This document shows positions 1 to 6,172 of a stretch of DNA of 7,180 bases, one piece after another (positions within the stretch are counted from its first letter, which is position 1; each line of letters begins with the position of its first letter). Made by a program: the position numbers and the translations under genes. The stretch comes from an uncultured Collinsella sp. Lineage in GTDB: Bacteria; Actinomycetota; Coriobacteriia; Coriobacteriales; Coriobacteriaceae. The notes under the pieces are model-generated. The model ran no database searches. It saw only the letters and a list, made by a program, of their open reading frames with translations, and had not been told where the DNA came from. The DNA is taken from NCBI GenBank assembly GCA_900545075.1, contig UQXT01000097.1, positions 1 to 7,180 of the forward strand. Direction: 5' to 3'.

Positions 1-964
1 CACCCAAGTTATGGCGAATATCGTCAATATTACCCTCGACGGTCGCGATAAGCTCGTCCAGCGAATCGAACACACGCGACGGGCGCAGCCAACGCGTAAA
101 CGCCAGCGACACCGAGGCGCCATACAGGTCGCCCGCATACCCGATCAAGTTGGCCTCGAGATGCGCCGAGGCGGCATCGTCGGCATACGTCGGCGGCAGG
201 CCCACGTTGACGGCAGCGGGCCACACGGTATCGTCGACCAGCACCAGGCCCTCATAGACGCCATCAGCAGGCACCTGAATATTTGCCGTGGGAAAACCCA
301 TGTCGGAGCCCTGGTGACGACCGCCGGCAACAACACCTCGCAGCATGTAGGGACGACCGAGCAGCTCGGCGGCAAGCTCAACATGTCCCTGGCGGAGCTC
401 CTGGCGAATACGGGTGGCGCAAATCGTCTGTCCATCGACGCACAGCAACTCGTGGCCATAGACGTCAACTCCGTGCTCGGAACCCCATGTCTGCATCTCG
501 GCAACGCCCGAGGCGCCGCCGCGACCCAGCCTAAAGTCAATGCCCACGCGAATCGAGCGGATATCAACCACGCGCGACAGTAGCTCAAGAAAACCCACGT
601 GGTCGAGTGCCGCCACCGCAGGCGTAAAGGGAACGGCCACGACCGCATCGACCCCGGTGAGAGCCAGGGCATGCAGACGGTCGGCCGTCGTCATCAATTT
701 TTGAGCGGGCGAAGAGCTCACCACCACGTCTGGGTCGGGATCAAAGGTGACCACAACCGCCTTGCAGCCGTGAGCATGCGTATCGCGAACGACCGCGTCG
801 ATCAGTTCGTGATGTCCCCGATGCACGCCGTCAAACACGCCGATGGCGATCGACGCGGCGCCCAGGCTCACGCAATCATCAAATGCATCGGCGGCAACGA
901 TACGAGCCTCATCCGACTCGCCCGCGAAAAAGATACGCGCGAGCTCGTGGGAGGCCAGCATCAT
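1..964 (-). CDS. ribF: Bifunctional riboflavin kinase / FMN adenylyltransferase (FAD synthetase), 3' end cut by window edge
   Basis: RibF phosphorylates riboflavin to FMN and adenylates FMN to FAD in the cytoplasm. I translated the minus strand from ATG at 964; 321 codons stay open to the edge with no stop, so only the last few residues should be missing (family about 300-330 aa). The N-terminal nucleotidyltransferase domain shows GVFDGVHRGHHELI at residues 42-55, VVVTFDPDPD at 70-79, GIDFRLGRG at 141-149 and an ATRIR box at 183-187. The C-terminal riboflavin kinase domain starts near LGRPY (about 201-205) and contains GFPTANI at 223-229 and HLEANL at 268-273, where Glu270 is the likely catalytic base. 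The start overlaps the truB stop as ATGA; a second ATG follows directly at 961, so the start could be one codon later. The Shine-Dalgarno sequence is weak (GGCGG, 6 nt before the first ATG), which fits coupling to truB. The ATRIR box departs from the usual STxxR. Confidence 0.95.
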   Translation of the reverse strand, partial: MMLASHELARIFFAGESDEARIVAADAFDDCVSLGAASIAIGVFDGVHRGHHELIDAVVRDTHAHGCKAVVVTFDPDPDVVVSSSPAQKLMTTADRLHALALTGVDAVVAVPFTPAVAALDHVGFLELLSRVVDIRSIRVGIDFRLGRGGASGVAEMQTWGSEHGVDVYGHELLCVDGQTICATRIRQELRQGHVELAAELLGRPYMLRGVVAGGRHQGSDMGFPTANIQVPADGVYEGLVLVDDTVWPAAVNVGLPPTYADDAASAHLEANLIGYAGDLYGASVSLAFTRWLRPSRVFDSLDELIATVEGNIDDIRHNLG

Positions 965-1893
965 CGAACACCGCCGATCGCCTGCGGAAAGACATGCTCC
1001 ATGACAAAGCGGCCGCCCTCGATACGAGCGAGCGCCTTGAGCCCGCCATCGAGCACCAGCGCAAACGGAGCCTTCGACGCATCGAAGCCCGCAAGCGCGC
1101 GCTCAATAGGAATACGACGTCCACACAGCAGATCGTCGGCAAGATCACCCGGCAAGTCGACGCGCGTGGCGCCCAGTGCCGCAATGGGATCTAAGGCAAA
1201 GCCGCCAGCGGACTCAGCAGAAAGTTCCTCGACCGCATGGCAAGCACCGATGGAAACGACGCCGGAAGCCGTTCGGCGCAGCGCGGAAATATGTGCCGCA
1301 TTGTCGCAGGCACGACCCAGATCGCGAGCGAGCGCACGGATATAGGTGCCCTTGCTCACCGAAAACGCCACGGTCCAAACGCAAGCGTCGACATCACCAC
1401 CCACGGCAATCAGGTCGGCGGAGTAAACCTCGACCGGACGCGGGGGCAACTCAACGGCATTGCCTTCGCGTGCAGCCTTATAGGCGCGCACGCCGTTGAC
1501 CGAAATGGCCGAAAACGCCGGCGGCACCTGCATCTGCGGGCCCAGAATGGAGGACAGGCGTTCGCGGGCATAGACCGGATCGCGCAGGTCGGCGGCAACA
1601 GGCACTGTGCGGACGGCCTCGCCTTCCGCATCATCGGTATTGGTCTCGACGCCAAACGAGATGTCGGCGACGTAGCTTTTGGTATCGAGCGTGAGCATGC
1701 CCAACAGACGCGTGGCCTGGCCCACACCCACCACCATGACACCCGATGCCATGGGGTCGAGCGTTCCGGCATGACCGACGCGCCGCTCATGGAGGGCGCG
1801 ACGGCATTGCGAAACCACGTCATGGGACGTACAGCCCACCGGCTTATCGACGGCGAGCAGCATATTAAGTTGAGAAGGCGTACGACGAGCCAT
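961..1893 (-). CDS. truB: tRNA pseudouridine(55) synthase TruB
   Basis: TruB isomerises U55 of the tRNA T-loop to pseudouridine. The 310-aa product has the normal family length. Visible motifs are DKPVGCTSHDVV at residues 16-27, the catalytic-Asp box GHAGTLDPMASG at 40-51 with Asp46 as nucleophile, TKSY at 71-74 (the active-site Tyr region), PPAFSAISVNGVRAYKAAR at 124-142, SKGTYIRALARDLG at 180-193 and LRRTASG at 205-211. A small C-terminal PUA-like region follows from about 245 to 305. The chosen ATG lies 15 nt after the nrnA stop. Its Shine-Dalgarno candidate, GGATGG, is only 3 nt away, so translation probably relies partly on reinitiation after nrnA. Met11 is a possible but less likely start. 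The stop codon overlaps the ribF start. All key residues appear intact. Confidence 0.97.
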   Translation of the reverse strand: MARRTPSQLNMLLAVDKPVGCTSHDVVSQCRRALHERRVGHAGTLDPMASGVMVVGVGQATRLLGMLTLDTKSYVADISFGVETNTDDAEGEAVRTVPVAADLRDPVYARERLSSILGPQMQVPPAFSAISVNGVRAYKAAREGNAVELPPRPVEVYSADLIAVGGDVDACVWTVAFSVSKGTYIRALARDLGRACDNAAHISALRRTASGVVSIGACHAVEELSAESAGGFALDPIAALGATRVDLPGDLADDLLCGRRIPIERALAGFDASKAPFALVLDGGLKALARIEGGRFVMEHVFPQAIGGVR

Positions 1894-1908
1894 GTACCAT
1901 CCAAAAAG

Positions 1909-2952
1909 TTAGAGCTCGACGGTCACCGAAGCGGGATCCTCCCCTACCAGCTCGGCCAGCATGGGAAGTGCCGCGGTGAGCGTCTCGGAAATCGTTCCGG
2001 CGTTGGTAAAGCCGGCGGCAGCGTGGTGCCCACCTCCGCCAAAGTTGGCCGCAATCTCGGAAACATCAAGATCGCCCTTGGAGCGCAGGTTACCGCGTAC
2101 CTTGGTATCGCCCTCGATGCCCTTAAGGAACAGGCAGACCTCGACGCCCATCACCGAGCGCACCACATCGACCAGGCCGTCGCACTCGTCCGAGGTGACG
2201 CCGCACTCCTTAAGGTCACTTTCGTACGCGTAGCTATACGCCACGCGCCCGTGCGCGACCGTCTTGATGCGACCCATGACGATGGACTTGAGGTGCAAGA
2301 ACTCGACACGCATGCTCTGATAGACCTCGAGCGCGACGCGCGCCGGATCGGCACCGTGCGCCACCAGGCGCGAGGCGGCATGAAACGCGGCAGCGTCGGC
2401 ATTCTGATACTGAAAACGACCGGTATCGGTGACCAGGCCACACAGCAGGCAGGTGGCGATGCTATCGCTTGCGGTAATGCCGCAATCAGCCAAAAAGCGG
2501 TCAATGATCATGGCGCAAGCAGCGGCATTGACACACCTAAGGCTGACCTCGGCAAACTCCTCGCGCGCCGGGTGATGGTCAAAGCACGCCACGTGGGCCG
2601 AACGACGCAATACCTCGGCGGAATTATTAAGACGCTCGACGACCGGCACGTCTACCGAAATGAACAGGTCCGGGTTGCCGGTGTAGGCAGATGCCGGCAC
2701 CAGCAGGTCGGCGCCCTCCATAAAACGGTAGATGCGCGGAACGGGATCGTCGTCTGCCAGCAGCAGGGCGATGTCCTTGTCGGGGAACACCTTCATAAGC
2801 GAAAGGCCCAGGCCCAACACGGAGCCCAGGGCATCGCCGTCGGGAGAGGTGTGACCCGAGATCGCAATGGAGGACGCACCCTCGATAAGCTCGAGGATGC
2901 GTCGTTTAATATCTGCAGACTCGCACGAGGCGAGATCGGCGGAATTAGTCAT
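1909..2952 (-). CDS. nrnA: DHH/DHHA1 phosphoesterase, NrnA-type oligoribonuclease / pAp phosphatase
   Basis: NrnA-like enzymes degrade 2-5 nt RNA fragments (nanoRNA), and many also dephosphorylate pAp; they use two metal ions, usually Mn2+. The 347-aa length is near the usual 310-340. The DHH domain shows SGHTSPDGDALGS at residues 32-44 (His34, Asp38, Asp40), SVDVPVVERL at 99-108 (Asp101), FDHHPAR at 124-130 (Asp125, His126, His127) and GLVTDTGRFQYQN at 172-184 (Asp176). The DHHA1 substrate-binding domain carries NLRSKGDLDVSEIAA at 288-302 and GGGGHHAAAG at 305-314. The start is supported by a strong AGGAGG placed 9 nt upstream inside rbfA; the gene overlaps the end of rbfA by 8 nt. A DHH gene between rbfA and truB is common in Actinomycetota and Firmicutes. 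The symbol is by family resemblance; whether this copy prefers nanoRNA, pAp or a cyclic dinucleotide product cannot be read from sequence. Confidence 0.92.
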   Translation of the reverse strand: MTNSADLASCESADIKRRILELIEGASSIAISGHTSPDGDALGSVLGLGLSLMKVFPDKDIALLLADDDPVPRIYRFMEGADLLVPASAYTGNPDLFISVDVPVVERLNNSAEVLRRSAHVACFDHHPAREEFAEVSLRCVNAAACAMIIDRFLADCGITASDSIATCLLCGLVTDTGRFQYQNADAAAFHAASRLVAHGADPARVALEVYQSMRVEFLHLKSIVMGRIKTVAHGRVAYSYAYESDLKECGVTSDECDGLVDVVRSVMGVEVCLFLKGIEGDTKVRGNLRSKGDLDVSEIAANFGGGGHHAAAGFTNAGTISETLTAALPMLAELVGEDPASVTVEL

Positions 2953-3355
2953 CTAAAGCTGCCTCCTGGGCGGCATCCATAATTGGGTAGCCGTCCTCGT
3001 CCTTTTCGATCGCAAGCGTGGCCGGAACGTTTTCCAGCGCACGCGTAATGCGCTCGGCCTCATCGGTCGAGCGATCGATGCGAAAATCGAGCTCGGGCGT
3101 GACACGCCAATCGAGCGAGCGAGCCAACAGGCTGCGAATACGGCCCTTAGCGCTTGCGAGCGCCTCCATGACCTCGTCGTAGCGGCTCGCATCGCACGAC
3201 ACGTACACGCGCGCGAACGAACGGTCCACCGCGACCTCGACCGCAGTCAAAGTAACCAGGTCGAGACGCGGATCGGAAACCTCAAAGAGCAGGATATAAC
3301 CAAGCTTCTCGCGAAGCTGCTCGCCCAGACGGCGGGTTGCCTGCGTTTGCTTCAT
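2945..3355 (-). CDS. rbfA: 30S ribosome-binding factor RbfA
   Basis: RbfA binds the 30S subunit near the 5' end of 16S rRNA and assists late maturation, above all in the cold. The product is 136 aa, a usual length for a single KH-like domain protein. Family features are the basic N-terminus with TRRLGEQLREKL (residues 7-18), EVSDPRL at 25-31, the KH-fold strand segment FARVYVS at 47-53 and LDWRVTPELDFRIDRSTDEA at 81-100. The reading frame stays open upstream and would give a 257-aa product, but that extension lies wholly inside infB. The ATG at 3355 is preferred because it gives the family N-terminus and follows an AGGGGG ribosome binding site by 7 nt. The gene begins 11 nt after infB and its last 8 nt overlap nrnA. 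The C-terminal tail (about 118-136) is acidic and probably flexible. Confidence 0.96.
   Translation of the reverse strand: MKQTQATRRLGEQLREKLGYILLFEVSDPRLDLVTLTAVEVAVDRSFARVYVSCDASRYDEVMEALASAKGRIRSLLARSLDWRVTPELDFRIDRSTDEAERITRALENVPATLAIEKDEDGYPIMDAAQEAALDD
2962..2967 (-). promoter_or_regulatory. nrnA ribosome binding site inside rbfA
   Basis: A consensus AGGAGG is embedded in the rbfA codons for Gln-Glu-Ala, 9 nt before the nrnA ATG at 2952. It is the strongest Shine-Dalgarno sequence in the window and supports efficient initiation despite the 8-nt overlap with rbfA. Confidence 0.8.
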
Positions 3356-3362
3356 AGCGCTA

Positions 3363-3368
3363 CCCCCT
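3363..3368 (-). promoter_or_regulatory. rbfA ribosome binding site overlapping the infB stop codon
   Basis: AGGGGG shares its first two bases with the infB TAG stop and sits 7 nt before the rbfA ATG. It decides the rbfA start against the longer open frame that extends into infB, and it suggests coupled translation. Confidence 0.75.
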
Positions 3369-6081
3369 ACTCGGTACGGGCAACCTGGTCGATGCGGTAA
3401 CCCTCGATCTGGTCGCCGGGCTTGATGTCCTGGAAGTTCTCCAGGCCAATGCCGCCCTCGGAACCGCTCTTGAGGCTCTTGGCCTCGTCCTTGTAGTGGC
3501 GCATCGAGGCAATCTTGCCGTTGAAGACCACAATGCCGTCGCGCACCAGGCGCACGGAATCGGTCGCGGCGATCTCGCCCTCCTCGACGCGGACACCGGC
3601 GGCGATGCCGACTTTGGGCACCTTGAAGGTGTCCAGGACGGTCGCGGTACCCGTGGAGACCTCGACCTCGGTGGGCTTGAGCATGCCGATACGGGCAGCG
3701 TCGAGCTCCTCGAGGCACTTATAGATAACGTCGTAGCAACGGATCTCGACACCCTCGCGCTCGGCAGCGGAGCGGGCCTTGCCGTCGGGACGCACGCCAA
3801 AGCCGATGATGATGGCGTTGGAGGCGTCGGCCAGGACAACGTCGGTCTCGTTGATGGCACCGACGGCGGAGTGGATCGTATTGATGCGGACCTCGGACTG
3901 ATCCATCTTGTCGAGCGAGTCCTGAAGGGCCTCGATGGAACCCTGGACGTCGGCCTTGATGATCAGGTTGAGCTCCTTGACCTCGGCGTCGGCGATGGTC
4001 TCGAAGAGATTCTCGAGCGTGACGTGCTTCACGCGGCTCTGCTCCTCGATACGGGCCTTGAGCGAGCGCTCATCGGCCAGGGCGCGAGCCTCGCGCTCGT
4101 CCTCGAACACACGGAACTCGTCGCCGGCGTTGGGCACGGACTGCAGGCCCAAGATCTCGACGGCGTCGGAGGGGCCGGCCTCGGTGACGGCGTTGCCCTT
4201 GGGGTCGAGCATGGCGCGAACGCGGCCGTAGGTAAGACCGGCGACCAGCGTATCGCCCACGTGCAGGGTACCGCGGGTCACGAGAACCGTGGCAACCGAA
4301 CCGCGGCCCTTGTCGAGCTTAGCCTCGAGGACGTTACCGGAAGCAAAGGTGTCGGGATTGGCCTTGAGCTCGAGCACGTCGGCCTGGAGCAGCACGGTCT
4401 CGAGCAGGTCGTCGATACCGATCTTCTGCTTGGCCGAGATGTTGACGAACATGTTCTGTCCGCCCCACTCCTCGGGGATGATGCCGTACTCGGTGAGCTC
4501 CTGGCGCACGCGGTCGGGGTTGGCACCCGGCTTATCGATCTTGTTGACGGCGACGACGATGGGTACGCCGGCGGCCTTGGCGTGGTTGATCGACTCGATG
4601 GTCTGAGGCATGACGCCGTCGTCGGCGGCGACGATCAGGATGACGATGTCGGTCACCTTGGCGCCGCGGGCACGCATGGCCGTAAAGGTCGCGTGACCAG
4701 GGGTATCGATGAAGGTGATCTTGCGGTCGTTGATCATGACCTGCGAAGCACCGATGGCCTGGGTAATGCCGCCCGCCTCGCCGGCAGCGACGCCGGTGTG
4801 ACGGATAGCGTCGAGCAGGCTCGTCTTGCCGTGGTCGACGTGACCCATGACGGTGACAACCGGGGCGCGGGGCTTAAGGTCGGCGGGATCGTCGTAGAAC
4901 GAGAAGGTGTTCTCCTCCTCGGGGGTGATGATCTTGATCTGACGGCCCAGGTCGTCGGCAACGAGCTCGACGAGGTCGTCGGACATGGACTGCGTCATCG
5001 TGAGCGGCGTGCCCAGCAGGAACAGGCGCTTGATGATGTCGTTGGCCGGAACGTCGAGCGCCTCGGCAAGCTCCTGGACGGTAACGCCCTGGGAGACCTT
5101 GATAGCGTCGAGTTCCTCGGGGTTCACGCCCTGGGCCAGCGCCTCCTCAATCTTGCGCTCCTCCTGAGCCTTAGCAGCCTCGCGCTCGCGCTTCTCCTTG
5201 CGCTTCTTGCGGCGACCGGTGGACTCGCGAGAGGCCTCCTCGACGGCAGCGCGGGCCTCCTCGAGCACCTTCTCGCGGCTGTACTCCTCGGCCTCACGCG
5301 CCATGCGGCTGTAGTGGTCCTCATCGTTGCCGTGACCGCCCTTGCGCTTCTTGCCCTTGCCCTGCTTATCGGGGTTGGGGAAGTCCATGCCCGCAGCGAC
5401 GTTGTTGCTCGCGTTGGTGCGATGGCTGTGCGGACGGCTCTCGGAGGCGTTGCGCTCGGAGTTGTTGTCGGAGGCGTTGCGATCGTTACGACGGCCACCG
5501 CGACGGTCGTTATTGCCGCCACGACGGTTACCGCGCTCGGCGGCGCGCTCGGCCTTGGCCTTCTCCTCGGCGTCCTTCTTCTCCTTGAGCACGGTCTCCT
5601 GTGCGGCGATCTGGTCGAGCAGCGAACGGAAGCGCGAACCGGAGTCGGAAGCGGGGACGGCGCGGCGCTGGGCCTCGCGGGCAGCCTCTTCCTTCTCGCG
5701 GGCAAGGCGCTCCTGCTCGGCCTTCTTCTTAGCCTCGGCCTCGGCGCGGGCGGCCTCCTCGGCAGCCTGGGCGGCGGCGAACTGGCGGCGCTCCTCCTCG
5801 CGTGCCTTCTCGGCGGCGATGCGCTCGCGCTCGGCCTCGGCAGCGCGTGCGGCCTCCTCGGCGGCAGCTGCCTGCTCCTCGGCCTGCTTGGCGGCCTCGA
5901 CTTCCTGGGCGCGGGCCTCGATCACCGAGGCGAGCTGCTTGCGGACCATGGCGACGTAAGCGTCCTCTAGGGCGGAGGAAGCGGACTTAGCGGGAATCTT
6001 CATTTCGGCGAGATGACCCATCAGTTCCTTGGAGGTCATGCCGAACTCTTTGGCCAGGGTGGACACACGGACTTTTGCCAT
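3367..6081 (-). CDS. infB: Translation initiation factor IF-2
   Basis: IF2 is the GTPase that recruits fMet-tRNA to the 30S subunit and promotes 50S joining. The product is 904 aa. An IF2_N module lies at residues 1-50 (VRVSTLAKEFGMTSKEL). Next is a long Ala/Glu/Lys/Arg-rich, probably helical segment at about 55-182, an Arg/Gly/Asn-rich low-complexity linker at 184-227, a basic segment to about 310, and a second IF2_N module at about 331-385. The G domain has P-loop GHVDHGKT at 413-420, AGGITQAIGA at 436-445, DTPGH at 459-463, NKID at 513-516 and SAK at 549-551. Domain II is about 577-670, domain III about 685-795, and the fMet-tRNA-binding domain IV about 800-895. The start has AGGTG 7 nt upstream. 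Shorter IF2 isoforms from internal starts occur in some bacteria; I saw no convincing internal site here. Switch II reads DTPGHATFT where DTPGHEAFT is usual. Confidence 0.98.
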   Translation of the reverse strand: MAKVRVSTLAKEFGMTSKELMGHLAEMKIPAKSASSALEDAYVAMVRKQLASVIEARAQEVEAAKQAEEQAAAAEEAARAAEAERERIAAEKAREEERRQFAAAQAAEEAARAEAEAKKKAEQERLAREKEEAAREAQRRAVPASDSGSRFRSLLDQIAAQETVLKEKKDAEEKAKAERAAERGNRRGGNNDRRGGRRNDRNASDNNSERNASESRPHSHRTNASNNVAAGMDFPNPDKQGKGKKRKGGHGNDEDHYSRMAREAEEYSREKVLEEARAAVEEASRESTGRRKKRKEKREREAAKAQEERKIEEALAQGVNPEELDAIKVSQGVTVQELAEALDVPANDIIKRLFLLGTPLTMTQSMSDDLVELVADDLGRQIKIITPEEENTFSFYDDPADLKPRAPVVTVMGHVDHGKTSLLDAIRHTGVAAGEAGGITQAIGASQVMINDRKITFIDTPGHATFTAMRARGAKVTDIVILIVAADDGVMPQTIESINHAKAAGVPIVVAVNKIDKPGANPDRVRQELTEYGIIPEEWGGQNMFVNISAKQKIGIDDLLETVLLQADVLELKANPDTFASGNVLEAKLDKGRGSVATVLVTRGTLHVGDTLVAGLTYGRVRAMLDPKGNAVTEAGPSDAVEILGLQSVPNAGDEFRVFEDEREARALADERSLKARIEEQSRVKHVTLENLFETIADAEVKELNLIIKADVQGSIEALQDSLDKMDQSEVRINTIHSAVGAINETDVVLADASNAIIIGFGVRPDGKARSAAEREGVEIRCYDVIYKCLEELDAARIGMLKPTEVEVSTGTATVLDTFKVPKVGIAAGVRVEEGEIAATDSVRLVRDGIVVFNGKIASMRHYKDEAKSLKSGSEGGIGLENFQDIKPGDQIEGYRIDQVARTE

Positions 6082-6088
6082 ATGACTT

Positions 6089-6093
6089 CACCT
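6089..6093 (-). promoter_or_regulatory. infB ribosome binding site
   Basis: AGGTG lies 7 nt before the infB ATG. It fixes the start at 6081, where the product begins directly with the IF2_N module. Confidence 0.75.
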
Positions 6094-6102
6094 ACCCTTT
6101 CT

Positions 6103-6117
6103 GGCACCTTGGGTGCC
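6103..6117 (-). promoter_or_regulatory. Small hairpin upstream of the infB ribosome binding site
   Basis: GGCACC and GGTGCC form a perfect 6-bp stem around a 3-nt loop (CAA on the transcribed strand). It ends 9 nt before the infB Shine-Dalgarno sequence and is followed by AGAAAGGG, not by a U-run. It may keep the initiation region accessible or tune infB translation; this role is inferred from position only. Confidence 0.4.
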
Positions 6118-6142
6118 TAGAGACTGAACGAGCGTGGGAGAT

Positions 6143-6163
6143 GCGCCGGGACCTGCCCGGCGC
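6143..6163 (-). promoter_or_regulatory. GC-only hairpin just after nusA
   Basis: A perfect 8-bp inverted repeat (GCGCCGGG / CCCGGCGC) encloses a 5-nt loop reading CAGGT on the transcribed strand. It starts 9 nt after the nusA stop codon. The 3' flank reads ATCTCCCACG and has no U-tract, so it does not look like a classical intrinsic terminator. A partial terminator, pause site, RNA processing site or mRNA stabiliser between nusA and infB are all possible. Confidence 0.55.
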
Positions 6164-6172
6164 GACCGCGCG

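Noticed and set aside
11..583. Plus-strand open frame of 190 codons at the left edge
   Set aside because: The region is fully explained by ribF on the minus strand, with FDGVHRGH, ATRIR and GFPTAN motifs in a single open frame.
745..760. RibF DPDP in place of the TFxPHP form as an active-site defect
   Set aside because: This position is variable among active enzymes (E. coli RibF has PQP as I recall it), so the change alone means little.
1237..2982. Plus-strand open frame of 581 codons across truB and nrnA
   Set aside because: It runs antisense over two clearly recognised genes and their junction, and the product resembles no family; it is a codon-bias shadow.
2945..3718. A 257-aa version of RbfA with an N-terminal extension
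   Set aside because: The extension is encoded inside infB in another frame, is Arg/Gly-rich without family similarity, and the ATG at 3355 has a good ribosome binding site and gives the normal RbfA length.
3496..5970. Plus-strand open frame of 824 codons antisense to infB
   Set aside because: Its product is a low-complexity Gly/Leu/Val/Asp-rich string with no recognisable domain. Long antisense frames are expected opposite GC-rich genes with G/C-biased third positions, and the minus-strand IF2 is unambiguous.
6143..6163. Intrinsic terminator after nusA
   Set aside because: The stem is strong but has no following U-run on the transcribed strand, and infB has no visible promoter of its own.
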